DNA of 64,000 bases from Effrenium voratum (Eukaryota; Sar; Dinophyceae; Suessiales; Symbiodiniaceae). Of the stretch, positions 50,783 to 64,000 are shown piece after piece (positions within the stretch are counted from its first letter, which is position 1; every line of letters starts with the position of its first letter). Made by a program: the position numbers and the translations under genes. The DNA is taken from contig CAUJNA010003244.1 in assembly GCA_963377175.1 (NCBI GenBank), forward strand, positions 111,001 through 175,000, given 5' to 3'. The notes under the pieces are model-generated. The model was not told the origin of the DNA. It did no database searches and worked only from the letters and a program-made list of their open reading frames with translations.

Positions 50783-53700
50783 GGGATCTGAGTGCCATCA
50801 CTCATCTCGCAACCCAGGCCCTCGCGCAAGCCAAGAAGCTGAAGAGCCCGGGAGCTCAGTTCACCATTTCAACAGAGACCCCAAAACCCTGTCCAAATTA
50901 GAAGGAGGTCGAAACTGCCTGATTTCATGGGGGTTATAGTAAGGGCTTTCTAAACCTTTGAAATCATGTCGGTAGCAAAAGTCAACGGGTTTGGGTTGCT
51001 CTCAATGTAGTTTACCGACTTTCAGAATCAGCGGACGCCGGCATGGATCCAAGTGGCGCCATTTGGAGATGTTCCTGGACAGACATGGGGACCCCTTACT
51101 GCATGGCATCCATCTGGGTTACACGCCATGGAAACACCGGGCCCCTAATTTTAGCAAGTACCCACATTGTTTGGTACACTGTTGGTTTGCGCACGATCCA
51201 AAGGAGAGGGGGGGTCCCAGTTTTGGATATGGGCGCGTAGGAATAGTCATCACCTCTTAGACAGGATTTCATGCCCATGGCCCCCCAGTTTTGGGCCATG
51301 GCACACATGGGTATGTCTTTTTTGAGGGTTCCTGCCTTGGGTTGCTTTGAAGGAACCACGCTTCCATGGCACATTTTTGGTCGCTTTCACGCGTCGCGCC
51401 CGATCCGAGCGAGTCCCTAGGCCTGAGCCACATCAAAGCCGCGCTCGAGCAAGCCCAGGAGGCTCGCTCCGCTTGCCGTTTCGGGGCCACGTTCGTTTTG
51501 GTTCCAAATGACGTTGCCACGAGACGAGGCGTGTGGATATGGCCGTGGGTCAAAACCAGTGGTACCATTTTTGGGGTAGGTGCACCACCCATTTTCTGGG
51601 GGCTAACCGGGCTTTTGACCCATGGCCATATGATACCAAAGCAGTCCCCTTTATGATACAGGCACAGATTTCGGGCGATTTGTCACCGTGCAGGCGGTTT
51701 GCCAGGGCCTGGGGCTTCTTCGCCCAGGGGTGTGTCGTTTTTTCAGGGAAGCCCACCCTTTGGTTGGTTTTGAAGGGACACCAACCGATACACCAGCCAT
51801 CAGCAAACCAACCGTTGGTGTCTTAAAGGGAAGCAGACATGATACCTCAACCATAAGGAACCCAGCCATCATGCTGAATTTTGAGCCAACCGTAAGAACA
51901 CCTTACAGTGGTTTTGAAAGGCACACCAACAGGACAGCAACCATGAGGAAACCAGCCTAACGACCACAAGGAAACCTCATGTTTTGATGCACCAACCGCA
52001 ATGAATCCAACCATTTTCATTTCAAAGGGACCCCCAATAAAACGAAAACACAACCACAAGGAAACCAAGGGAAGCCGAACTGACTCCAACCATCAGTAAA
52101 CCAACCCTCCATTTGCTCTTTGCTTATTGCAGGTGGGGGACCCCTTCTCCGTAGGTTCTGTTTTTGGTGGTACCCTTTTAAGCCATGAGACAAGCCCGGC
52201 AGGCAGGCCTCAGCCACATGGAGATGAAGCCTGCGCTGGATGCCGGAGACTCGAATGGTTCGGTGGCCTCATGACCAAACCTACAAGGGCAGAAAAAGCG
52301 TTTTCCATTGGTTTTGCGGATTGGTTTCTTTGCTTTTCTGTTCTTTTCCTTTGGTTTTATGTGGCTCCTTTTGCCCTAATGACTCCAACATGGTCCGACA
52401 TAAGGCGTCTAATTCCCGTGGGTGTAATGCAAACACTCTGGGTGGTTGAGGGATAGGAACAGACGCAAAATGGGTTTGGCTGAGTTGTGAGCTACTTACC
52501 TGGTCTGAGAGCGAGCGGGGGGGGGGGGTTAGCTACGTGGTTAGCGACCCTTTGGCCAGCCCCCAAATGTCCCTGCAAACGCTTGTAAGTAGGGTTGGCT
52601 ACGAACTCTTTAGCTGTCCGCAGGCCATCCAAGCAGGCGCATCTCAAGATGTGGAGCATCACTTTGCATAGGTTTAGAGGGGAGCTCGCTAAAGAGACAG
52701 ATCAGGTGAAGCTGCTTTTTTCATATTGAGAAGCACCGCAGATGTATGATAGCTCCGTTAAAGCTGCCTCCCCGCCCCGCAACCCGTGGCTTCAGCAAGC
52801 TCAGAGAGGCATTTCGTTCAGACATGCCCCATTTGGATGTTAATCCTGCTTAGTATGTAGGTTGTACATCGTTGTAAATCGACCAACCCTTGTCCCGCTT
52901 GCAACCATGATTCTATCCTACTTTGGTAGTTTGAACATCCAAGCAGCGCAGTGGGGTTTCGAGGCACAGAAGGAAATCAAGAAGCAGGACGAGGACACCC
53001 CGTGCTTGCAAGCGGTCGATTGGACATGAACTGGACAGCTCATTGATCGTCATTCAGCATGTGGTTAGTTGTTCACGCCAGGGCGAAACTCAGGAAACCC
53101 TTCATTCGTGGTTTTTGATTCGTGGTTTGCGGGTTTGAAGCCCTGGTTCTGAGAGGGCAAATGGCAAACCGCCCCCGAACCACCAAACCACCAATCCAAA
53201 CCACCAAGTGGGTTTCACTGACCGTGACGGCACAGCGGCCGACTTCACAAATTGGCGGAGTGGTTTCCCGGGTTGGGGTTCTCCTACAAAGGTGTGTGTG
53301 GGTTGGGGGGGCAGCTGGGGGGGGGGGCGGAATGGGTTGTAATCCGGACAGTCAAAAGGCCCCGGGCCCCCTTTGCAGATCCCTGAAGTGCCCCAACAGA
53401 TTCTTTACTTGGCTGGTCTTTGGTGTGACCTTAATTAGCCAGTTGGAACCTTTTCGGAAATAAATATCTAATCCGTTAAAACCTAGGAAAGGGGACCTTT
53501 TGCTCCGGAACCTTGGAGCAACCCAGTGCATGGGCGATGATGACAAAGTTGCCCTTCACCCCGTAGGCGATGGAGAAGCTGGAAGAGGCCGTGGACAGCC
53601 GCGAGGTACGGAACGACCAGCGTGGTTTCGGATCCGATCAGCGTGGAATTTTGGGGAGATGGTCGAAGGTGGGCGGAGGTCTTACGTTTAAAATACCGAA

Positions 53701-54863
53701 GACAGGCAAGACTTTAACGGGAATGGTATGGTTTCAATGGGAAGTCTTACTCTGTGGGATTTGTTTCAAGACGCCGCAATGACACCACCCCATTTTGTGG
53801 GTTCCCAGAAATTTGAGACAAAGCCTTACACCGAAGATGCCCATGGCTTGTGTGGACCTCTCGGCTTCCATGAGACTGAACTTGTTTGCTTGTGTTTTCC
53901 TCTGCCCACCTGAGTACCATTGCCTCGGTTTGCCTTATTTACTGTTTGTTCGAGGTACCCAGTTGGGGTGTGTTTCAAAGGGAAACACACCCTTTGGTAG
54001 GTTCCCCTGTTTTGAGACACACCCATATTGTATTTGATTTTTTGACCTCTTGCAAACGGACTCGTCAACGTGTCCGACTTGACCCTTGCAAGTCTTTGTT
54101 CTTAGCAGGCGCCCCAGCTTGTGTCACATTCCTTTCTGACCCTTGCCTGTCCGCAGTGTTTTTTTCGGGGCTTCGAAAAGACGATTTTGGACATATCAAA
54201 CATGAAGACTCATGTTGCCATGGAACAAGGGGTTTTCCATGTGCCTGGTGTAGTGGTTGGGTGGAACACACAGTGACCCGAAATCGGACATCATGACATG
54301 TTGCAATGTTTGGCTTTCCAACTTGACGAGTGCTTCCTTTCGGGCGGCGGACATGGGCTGGCTCACGTGTTTCTTGCCAGTACGAGAAACTGCGGTGGGC
54401 CATCAAGTGGGCCAAGGCCGGGGCCGTATTCGCGTGTATTCGTGCGTATATGAATGTATATGTATTGATCTGCATGTATATGTATATATGAATATATAGG
54501 TATATGTATATATGTATATATGTATATATGCATATATGTATATATGTATATATGTATATATGTATATATGTATATATGTATAGATGTACAGATGTATAGA
54601 TGTATATATGTATATATGTATATATGTAGATTTGTATATATGTAGATATGTAAAAATGTATGTATGTATAGATGCATATATGTATGTACGTATGTATGTA
54701 TGTATGTATGTATGTCTGTAATGTAATGTAATGTAATGTAATGTAATGTAATGTAATGTAATGTAATGTAATGTAATGTAATGTAATGTAATGTAATGTA
54801 ATGTAATGTAATGTAATGTAATGTAATGTAATGCATGTATGTATGTATGTAATGTATGTAATG

Positions 54864-54894
<31 letters not shown>

Positions 54895-55162
54895 CGTATG
54901 TAATGTATGTATTGTATATATGTATGTATGTATGTAATGTAATGTAATGTAATGTAATGTAATGTAATGTAATGCAATGCAATGTAATGTAATGTAATGT
55001 AATGTAATGTAATGTAATGTAATGTATGTATGTAATGTATATGTATGTATGTATGTAAGTGTATGTATGTATGTATGTATGTATGTATGTATGTATGTAT
55101 GTATGTATGTTATGTATGTATGTATGTATGTATGTATGTATGTATGTATGTATGTATGTATG

Positions 55163-55193
<31 letters not shown>

Positions 55194-55249
55194 TGTAATG
55201 TATGTAATGTATGTATGTATGTATGTATGTATGTATGTATGTATGTATG

Positions 55250-55280
<31 letters not shown>

Positions 55281-55358
55281 TGTATGTATGTATGTATGTA
55301 TGTATGTATGTATGTATGTATGTATGTATGTATGTATGTATGTATGTATGTATGTATG

Positions 55359-55389
<31 letters not shown>

Positions 55390-55412
55390 TGTAATGTATG
55401 TATGTATGTATG

Positions 55413-55443
<31 letters not shown>

Positions 55444-55705
55444 TGTATGTAATGTATGTATGTAATGTAATGTAATGTAATGTAATGTAATGTAATGTAA
55501 TGTAATGTAATGTATGTATGTAATGTATGTATGTATGTATGTATGTATGTATGTATGTATGTATGTATGTATGTATGTATGTATGTATGTATGTATGTAT
55601 GTATGTATGTATGTATGTATGTATGTATGTATGTATGTATGTATGTATGTATGTATGTATGTATGTATGTATGTATGTATGTATGTATGTATGTATGTAT
55701 GTATG

Positions 55706-55736
<31 letters not shown>

Positions 55737-55870
55737 TGTATGTATGTATGTATGTATGTATGTATGTATGTATGTATGTATGTATGTATGTATGTATGTA
55801 TGTATGTATGTATGTATGTATGTATGTATGTATGTATGTATGTATGTATGTATGTATGTATGTATGTATG

Positions 55871-55901
<31 letters not shown>

Positions 55902-56125
55902 TGTATGTATGTATGTATGTATGTATGTATGTATGTATGTATGTATGTATGTATGTATGTATGTATGTATGTATGTATGTATGTATGTATGTATGTATGT
56001 ATGTATGTATGTATGTATGTATGTATGTATGTATGTATGTATGTATGTATGTATGTATGTATGTATGCGTATGTATGTATGTATGTATGTATGTATGTAT
56101 GTATGTATGTATGTATGTATGTATG

Positions 56126-56156
<31 letters not shown>

Positions 56157-56410
56157 TGTATGTATGTATGTATGTATGTATGTATGTATGTATGTATGTA
56201 TGTATGTATGTATGTATGTATGTATGTATGTATGTATGTATGTATGTATGTATGTATGTATGTATGTATGTATGTATGTATGTATGTATGTATGTATGTA
56301 TGTATGTATGTATGTATGTATGTATGTATGTATGTATGTATGTATGTATGTATGTATGTATGTATGTATGTATGTATGTATGTATGTATGTATGTATGTA
56401 TGTATGTATG

Positions 56411-56441
<31 letters not shown>

Positions 56442-56543
56442 TGTATGTATGTATGTATGTATGTATGTATGTATGTATGTATGTATGTATGTATGTATGT
56501 ATGTATGTATGTATGTATGTATGTATGTATGTATGTATGTATG

Positions 56544-56574
<31 letters not shown>

Positions 56575-56706
56575 TGTATGTATGTATGTATGTATGTATG
56601 TAATGTAATGTATGTATGTATGTATGTATGTATGTATGTATGTATGTATGTATGTATGTATGTATGTATGTATGTATGTATGTATGTATGTATGTATGTA
56701 TGTATG

Positions 56707-56737
<31 letters not shown>

Positions 56738-56992
56738 TGTATGTAATGTATGTAATGTATGTAATGTATGTATGTATGTATGTATGTATGTATGTATGTA
56801 TGTATGTATGTATGTATGTATGTATGTATGTATGTATGTATGTATGTATGTATGTGTATGTATGTATGTATGTATGTATGTATGTATGTATGTATGTATG
56901 TATGTATGTATGTATGTATGTATGTATGTATGTATGTATGTATGTATGTATGTATGTATGTATGTATGTATGTACGTATGTATGTATGTATG

Positions 56993-57024
<32 letters not shown>

Positions 57025-57174
57025 TGTATGTATGTATGTATGTATGTATGTATGTATGTATGTATGTATGTATGTATGTATGTATGTATGTATGTATGTA
57101 TGTATGTATGTATGTATGTATGTATGTATGTATGTATGTATGTATGTATGTATGTATGTATGTATGTATGTATG

Positions 57175-57205
<31 letters not shown>

Positions 57206-57292
57206 TGTATGTATGTATGTATGTATGTATGTAATGTATGTATGTATGTATGTATGTATGTATGTATGTATGTATGTATGTATGTATGTATG

Positions 57293-57323
<31 letters not shown>

Positions 57324-57564
57324 TGTATGTAATGTATGTATGTATGTATGTATGTATGTATGTATGTATGTATGTATGTATGTATGTATGTATGTATGTA
57401 TGTATGTATGTATGTATGTATGTATGTATGTATGTATGTATGTATGTATGTATGTATGTATGTATGTATGTATGTATGTATGTATGTATGTATGTATGTA
57501 TGTATGTGTATGTATGTATGTATGTATGTATGTATGTATGTATGTATGTATGTATGTATGTATG

Positions 57565-57595
<31 letters not shown>

Positions 57596-58998
57596 TGTAA
57601 TGTAATGTAATGTAATGTAATGTAATGTAATGTAATGTAATGTAATGTAATTATGTATGTATGTATGTATGTATGTATGTATGTATGTATGTATGTATGT
57701 ATGTATGTATTCAATATGTAAATGTATTTAATATGTAATTAATGTAGTATCATAAATGTATTGTAAAGTAATGTAGGTAATGTAATGTAATGTAATGCCA
57801 ATGTAAATTAAGCAATGTATTATTATGCATGTATGTATGTAATGTATGTATTAAGTAGTGTATGTATGTATGTACGTATGTAATGTAGTAAGTATGTAAG
57901 TATTATGTATGAATGTATGTAATGTATTAGTATGTATGTAATGATATTTATTATTATTTATGTATTAATGTAAGTATTTAATGTAAAGTAAATGTTGTAA
58001 GTATGTATGGTAATGTAATGTAAGGTTCTGTTATATATTGTAATGTACATGTAATGAGTGCAATGTAATATTATCATGTATGTATGTAAATGTACTGTAT
58101 GTATATGTGTAGTAATGTATGTAATTATGTATGTAATGTATGTATATTATGTATGTACTGTAATGTACTGTAATGTATGCAATGCAATGCAATGCAATGT
58201 ATGTATCCATGTATGTTTGTAATGTAATGTATGTATGTATTAACGTAATGTAATGTATTAATGTTATGTTAATGTATGTTATGTTTAATAATGTATGTAG
58301 AAGTATGTATTATGATAAGTAATGTATGTATGTAAGTAATATGTATGTAATGTATGTATGTAAGTATGTATGTAATGTAAATGTATTTATGGTAATGTAA
58401 TGTATGTATTATGTATGTATGTATGTAATTGTATGTATTATGTATGTATTATGTATGAATGTATTTGTTATGTAATACATGTATGTATGTATGTATGTAT
58501 GTAATGTGTGTATGTGTAAGTGTATGTGTATGTGTATGTGTATGTGTGGTATGCATATGCGTGTAAATGTGTTGTGTATGCACGTGTGTGTGAATGGTGT
58601 TATTGTATGTGTATATTGTATTGTATGTATGTGTAGTAATGTAATGTAATGTAATGTAATGTAATGTAATGTAATGTAATGTAATGTAATGTAATGTAAT
58701 GTAATGTAATGTAATGAAATGTATGTATGTAATGTATGTATGTATGTATGTATGTATGTATGTATGTATGTATGTATGTATGTATGTATGTATGTATGTA
58801 TGTATGTATGTATGTATGTATGTATGTATGTATGTATGTATGTATGTATGTATGTATGTTATGTATGTATGTTATGTATGTATGTATGTATGTATGTATG
58901 TATGTATGTATGTATGTATGTATGTATGTATGTATGTATTTATGTAATGTAATGTATGTATGTATGTATGTATGTATGTATGTATGTATGTATGTATG

Positions 58999-59029
<31 letters not shown>

Positions 59030-59100
59030 TGTAATGTATGTATGTATGTATGTATGTATGTATGTATGTATGTATGTATGTATGTATGTATGTATGTATG

Positions 59101-59144
<44 letters not shown>

Positions 59145-59170
59145 TTATGTAATGTATGTATGTATGTATG

Positions 59171-59201
<31 letters not shown>

Positions 59202-59355
59202 TGTATGTAATGTAATGTAATGTAATGTAATGTAATGTAATGTAATGTAATGTAATGTAATGTAATGTATGTATGTAATTATGTATGTATGTATGTATGT
59301 ATGTATGTATGTATGTATGTATGTATGTATGTATGTATGTATGTATGTATGTATG

Positions 59356-59386
<31 letters not shown>

Positions 59387-59621
59387 TGTATGTAATGTAT
59401 GTATGTATGTATGTATGTACGTGTTTGTATGTATGTATGTATGTATGTGTGTATGTATGTATGTAATGTGTGTAAAGTATTCAATGTATGCATGTATGTA
59501 TGTATGTATGTAATGTAGCGTAATGTATGTATGTATGTATGTATGTATGTATGTATGTATGTATGTGTGTATGTATGTATGTATGTATGTAATGTATGTA
59601 TGTGTCATGTATGTATGTATG

Positions 59622-59652
<31 letters not shown>

Positions 59653-59707
59653 TGTATGTAATGTATGTAATGTATGTATGTATGTATATGTAATGTATGT
59701 ATGTATG

Positions 59708-59738
<31 letters not shown>

Positions 59739-59930
59739 TGCATGTATGTATGTATGTATGTATGTATGTATGTATGTATGTATGTATGTATGTATGTATG
59801 GTATGTGTAATGTAATGTATGCAATGTATGTATGTATGTATGTATGTATGTATGTGTAATGTATGTATGTATGTATGTAATGTATGTATGTATGTATGTA
59901 TGTATGTATGTATGTATGTATGTATGTATG

Positions 59931-59961
<31 letters not shown>

Positions 59962-59988
59962 TGTAATGTATGTATGTATGTATGTATG

Positions 59989-60019
<31 letters not shown>

Positions 60020-63000
60020 TGTATGTATGTATGTATGTATGTATGTATGTATGTATGTATGTATGTATGTATGTATGTGTATGTAATGTAATGTAATGTA
60101 ATGTAATGTAATGTAATGTAATGTAATGTAATGTAATGTACATGTATACATGTATATATGTATATATGTATATGTATACACGTATATATATATATGTTTG
60201 TATATGCGGTGTATGTATATGTATATTTATATGTACATGTACATGTATTTGGATATGTATGCACATGTATATGTATATGCATGTTATATGTGTATGTGTA
60301 TATATATATATATATGTATATGTATACATAGCAGCAAGCACACGCGATTTGAGGTACAGAGTCTGGGGCTATACCGCCTGAGAAGTTATGATTGTAAATG
60401 GTCAGCTCAACGTCTCTTTTGACATGGATAGAGAGGTGATTATCCCGCAAGCTTCTTCTTGTTTCAATCACTTTCGCCAAATTGGTCCTGGGGATGTAAA
60501 GAGGGCTGCGAAAACATGTTATGTGCGAAAGTAGGCAACCACACAAACACACATCAACTTTTAAACACACACACACACACGCACACAGTTCACAGACACA
60601 AACTCACACACACACAAACACAATCGTACAAACGCACACACACACACACACAAACACCCTCACAAACGCACCAAACACACAAACACACACACACACAAGC
60701 ACACACACACACACACGAACACAAACACGCAAACACACAAACACACACACACACAGAGCACAAACACGCAGACGCACAAGCACACAAACCCACAAGCACA
60801 AAAATACACAAATACGCAAACACACAAAGACACACACACACACACACACGCATACAAACCCACAAGCCCACAACCACAACCACAACCACACACACACACA
60901 CACAACGCACGCACACACACGCCCGCGCATACGCACCCGCACACGCCCACGCACACCCACGCACGCCCAGGCACCCATGTGTGCAGGGCGCGTTTGTCCC
61001 AGGAAGCCAAAGTGGACGAGGATGAGATCGCTGATGCGGAGGAGGCCACTGTTAGACAGTTGAAATTGGGGGGGGGGGGGGCATACCAGGGACACGAGTC
61101 TACGCTGCACCAAACCCAATGCCCCAACAAGGTTGTGAAACAGGGTTTTTGTGTTTGCCGCGAGAGTTCTCCCAGTTTTTGCTTGTGTGTTTTGCAGTGG
61201 AGAGTTGTGGTAGAAGCATTTAGCGGAATGCGTTTCTATTTGGAACCCTGCAGAAGGGACAAACTGAGCTTTCAGGATTTGCCTTATTGGTAATTTTAGA
61301 CATCATCTCCTTAGCCAATTTCAAGTGAGTTTCGTCTTGGTGGGTGATGTTAGAGGAGAGCACAAAAGGGACCGTGTGTTAAGTGGGCGAAGTGGAGCAG
61401 TTTTTACTGTCAACGAGTCTGTTTGATTTGGAGCAACCGCCAATTCCCCCCCCCCCCCCACAACACCCCACACGCTTTTAATTCAAAACCCGATTTTTTG
61501 GAGGAACCTTCCAGTTGTTTTGCTGCCTGGGCGAGAACTTCTTGCATTATTGCCATGATGTTCTGCATAGCTCCCGATGTAATGTTGTGCAACTCCTAAA
61601 GTCATGGGCCATGTTTGTTTTACACCCCTCACTTCTACAAATTAAATCTTGGGAGATCCCCCTTGTTTGGGTTCCATGTCAATTTCCTGGGGAGGGTCCT
61701 TGACAGGTTTCCGGTGTGCAGCCCAGTTCCGCTGCTGCCAGGTGCTGCAGGAGCTGGAACGCCGACGAAAGGCGATGGAGATGCTGGAAGCGGCAACTCG
61801 GCAAGAGGTTTTGGCTTCTTTCTTGGGGTAAGTCTTTTTTTTCAGGGTTTTAAAGGGACACCCGCAGAGCCCAACCATTTTGGCGGGTCCATCTTTTTGA
61901 GACACCCTTTTCTCCTCCTGCCTTGCCGTTCTTGCCTGCCTGCCTGCCTGCCTGCTGCCTGCCTGCTTTCAACAACCAATCACACTTTTCTTTCCTTCTC
62001 AACAGCAACCACAAAGGGCCCGACGCCAAGGCAACCACAAGGGGCTTGAGTTGTTTTTCTCCTTTATCACGCCCTCATGCTTTCCTTACTTTTTCTTGCT
62101 TTGTCCCCAGGAGAGTCCCTACGTTTCCCTTTTCAGCACGTTCAGGAGTTTCCTCTTGGTGATGTTTAAGGACATCTCTCTCTTATAATATATGATGGAG
62201 CACGGGCCGCGATATCCAATCCATTGCCATAGCAATGGGAGCCATTGGAAGTTCATGGCCCTGAATGTTCCTGAACGGCCCCGCGCCAAGGCAACAGTAA
62301 CCGTTGGTCTGCCCAGTTTCTTGTCTTGGCTATGGCTCTGAATCTATGGATGTGTCTATTTTTGGGATGCCCTGTGGGTTTTGCTTGGGAAACCAAAGGC
62401 GCACGATTTGAGGGTCCCCCCCTGAAGGGGTCCCACAGCCGCTGCTTGCTTCCAGGCTCGGGAGGCCCGCAGCGTGGCGAAGCTGGTGGAGGCGGGCGTG
62501 GTGAGGGGCGAAGGCGACGACTGGTTGAGCCAAATCCGCCAAGCCCAAGTGCTGCGAAATGAAGGGAACTTTGTCCAGCAGGTTTTGTGGTCCAGGGTTT
62601 TTTGGTTTGTGCCTGTGGAGACGATTTTGGCAACTGTTTGGATATGTAGTGGTGTTGGTTGATGGGGAGTAGTCTGCAAAATAGACGGTAAGTACTAAGT
62701 GTCCAATGGGATTGGGGGGGGATTTTGGGTTCTGTCTTTTTGACAGGGACACTTGAAGGATACAGGCATTTGTAGGGTTTCGGGCGATTCTACTGATTTG
62801 GGGGTTTTGCGAGATGAAGGTGCATTACTTGAGGACTCCTTGTTTCAGAGTTTTGGACTTGGACTTATCCTAGAATCCGGGGGGGGGGGGGGAATTCGCA
62901 GTAGAATTTGCAGAGCTGATGTCGGATGCTCAAGATGCTCTTTGCACCATGTTTGTGAGTGCCCGTTGCAGATGCAACGAAAGCTGGAACGCTGGCTGGG

Positions 63001-64000
63001 GATGCTGGAGATGCTGGAGATGCTGCTGATCATTTTCCCTTGCAGACCCCTTTTTTCCGTTTTTTTCTGTGCGAGTTTGCAGATGACTCCTTTCATGTGT
63101 CCTCACGGACTGTAGGCTTCGGGCACTTGCAAACCCTTTGCCTTTGACCATGGACCTCCTTTGTGCCATGGTATCACAAGTCTAGAACATCGGCAAACGT
63201 TTGCCTTTGATGGTTTGGGTAGGGCTAGTCAAACAAGGCTTCCGAAGCAAACCATGACCATGACCGGGAGCTTCGACCATGAGCCACATCTGTAGATTCA
63301 TATGCCTCCCCCCCCCCAAACCCACGTCTTTAGAGCAGTCTCCTTTGGAGCCTCAAAACCTTACTCCCCAGATGCGTAGTGAAACCCAAAAACCTTCATT
63401 TGTTGAGTACTCTGCTTGTGGGGATCGAATCCCCCTGCCCGCTTCCCTCTTTTTGGGTTCCTTGGGTGAATTACTGCGGGGTTCGCCTCGCGTAGGGAAT
63501 CTCGTGCTTGGCCTGAGGCGCTGAAACTCGCGGAGCCGGAGTTTGAGGAGGACTGGAAGGGAGCAGACAGGATCTTAGCAACTTCAGCCAGACATGTTTT
63601 TTTCCATGTTCTTAGGTGTTTTCCAAAGACTCTATCCGGTCAACCGCGGGTCAAGTTATCAGGCGCCATCCGTGCGGCAAACGCGGGACGGTCAATTATC
63701 ACACCCCTTGACAGGTTTGCAATAATGGTAAACGGCTTCCCACTTCCGAAATTGTCCGCTCGAAGCTGCATAGGTCTCACCGTGGATAGGGGGAAACGGC
63801 TGTAGTCATTTTGAACTTCAAGCGCACCTTCAGCCTGGCCAGAAGGGAGCCGACAGGATCTTAACAAGCTGCTTCACTCGTGAAGCAAAGGGCCATTTCA
63901 AGAGGCTTCTCGGAAATCAACTGAAACCGCCCCTCCCCCCCTTTTTGGAGATCCCATTTATTTGGCAGGATGAGTTGGAGGTCTATGAAGAGGCGGGCTG
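50783..64000 (+). CDS. Exon-like segments of unidentified helical protein(s)
   Basis: Short GC-rich blocks with protein-like, Ala/Glu/Leu-rich helical content occur on +. Examples: about 50783-50860 (LSAITHLATQALAQAKKL), 51400-51480 (LGLSHIKAALEQAQEARSA), 52622-52670, 53565-53605 (AMEKLEEAVDSREV), 54380-54425 (YEKLRWAIKWAKAG), 60985-61060, 61740-61812 (LQELERRRKAMEMLEAATRQ), 62455-62560 (SVAKLVEAGVVRGEGDDWL), 62897-62950 and 63500-63560. Several share an L..A(I/L)..A..A pattern, as in helical-repeat proteins common in dinoflagellates. They may be exons of one gene interrupted by the large microsatellite, or of several. No family is recognised, and each block alone is weak. Confidence 0.3.
51540..51628 (-). 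repeat. MITE-like intronic repeat, copy 3
   Basis: Bounded by TGGCCGTGGGTC and GACCCATGGCCA with GGTAGGTGCACCACCCATTT inside, matching the copies at 14101-14190 and 17129-17237. Confidence 0.6.
54440..60330. repeat. ~5.9-kb ATGT / ATGTA microsatellite
   Basis: Nearly continuous 4-bp (ATGT) repeat interleaved with blocks of the 5-bp variant (ATGTA, for example 54717-54830, 55464-55512, 57593-57650, 58635-58716, 59208-59270, 60085-60140). The 57715-58620 part is degenerate. Both edges pass through TATATG tracts. Long open frames in every phase are artefacts of repeat length. Exact copy number depends on assembly. Confidence 0.95.
60540..60975. repeat. CA-rich microsatellite tract
   Basis: Imperfect (CA)n with interspersed AAAC, CGCAC and CCCAC variants. 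Frames rich in His/Thr or Cys/Val here are artefacts. Confidence 0.9.

Noticed and set aside
54403..60576. Very long open frames of Tyr-Ile-His-Thr or Met-Tyr-Val-Cys repeats
   Set aside because: They are direct translations of the ATGT microsatellite, open in several frames on both strands, with no non-repeat domain.
60459..61130. His/Thr-rich and Cys/Val-rich frames in the CA tract
   Set aside because: Products of the CA repeat on both strands; only the block after 60983 has exon-like composition.
1..64000. tRNA, rRNA or other structured RNA genes
   Set aside because: I looked for tRNA-like box A/B pairs and rRNA-like conserved stretches and saw none I could support by eye.

Overview
The window looks like nuclear DNA of a dinoflagellate. 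GC-rich exons are split by introns that often start GC or GT and end AG|G, a relict of the dinoflagellate spliced leader lies upstream of a retroelement gene, and there are kilobases of simple repeats. No database search could be run, so all names rest on motifs read by eye.

Layout. (1) 1-8425: a DIRS-like, tyrosine-recombinase retroelement. It has a tyrosine recombinase, a decayed Gag-like region and an intact reverse transcriptase/RNase H, with two near-identical 182-bp direct repeats. (2) About 9290-20551: a 12-exon class I/II PLP aminotransferase on +. (3) 22267-50149: a cryptochrome-DASH/photolyase gene on +. One of its introns is enlarged from about 1 kb to about 22.6 kb by an insertion. 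(4) 23676-45277: the insertion, a 21.6-kb AT-rich provirus of the polinton-like virus (PLV)/Maverick type with ~855-bp terminal inverted repeats and a 5-bp target duplication (GTAAG). (5) 50150-64000: exon-like helical segments, a ~5.9-kb ATGT/ATGTA microsatellite and a CA-rich tract.

The provirus carries a full morphogenesis set: double-jelly-roll major capsid protein, minor capsid (penton-like) protein and packaging ATPase. It also has a fibre with an S74 self-cleaving chaperone, an alpha/beta hydrolase (lipase), a retroviral-type integrase, a GIY-YIG nuclease, several zinc-finger proteins, a Src-like N-myristoylation signal and many small unknown genes. Its replication protein appears to fuse a family B DNA polymerase palm to an SF1 helicase. 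Each terminal repeat encodes the same 153-aa triple zinc-finger protein. Most replication, integration and fibre genes run leftward and most capsid genes run rightward, diverging from a 42-bp gap at 35842-35883. Three genes (minor capsid, ATPase, and a putative structural gene) each look broken by one base in a homopolymer. The two terminal repeats also differ mainly in homopolymer length, so assembly error and early decay are both possible.

The most interesting points are the polymerase-helicase fusion, the intronic location of an almost complete provirus in a light-responsive gene, the repeated promoter-like modules, and the spliced-leader relict in the retroelement.
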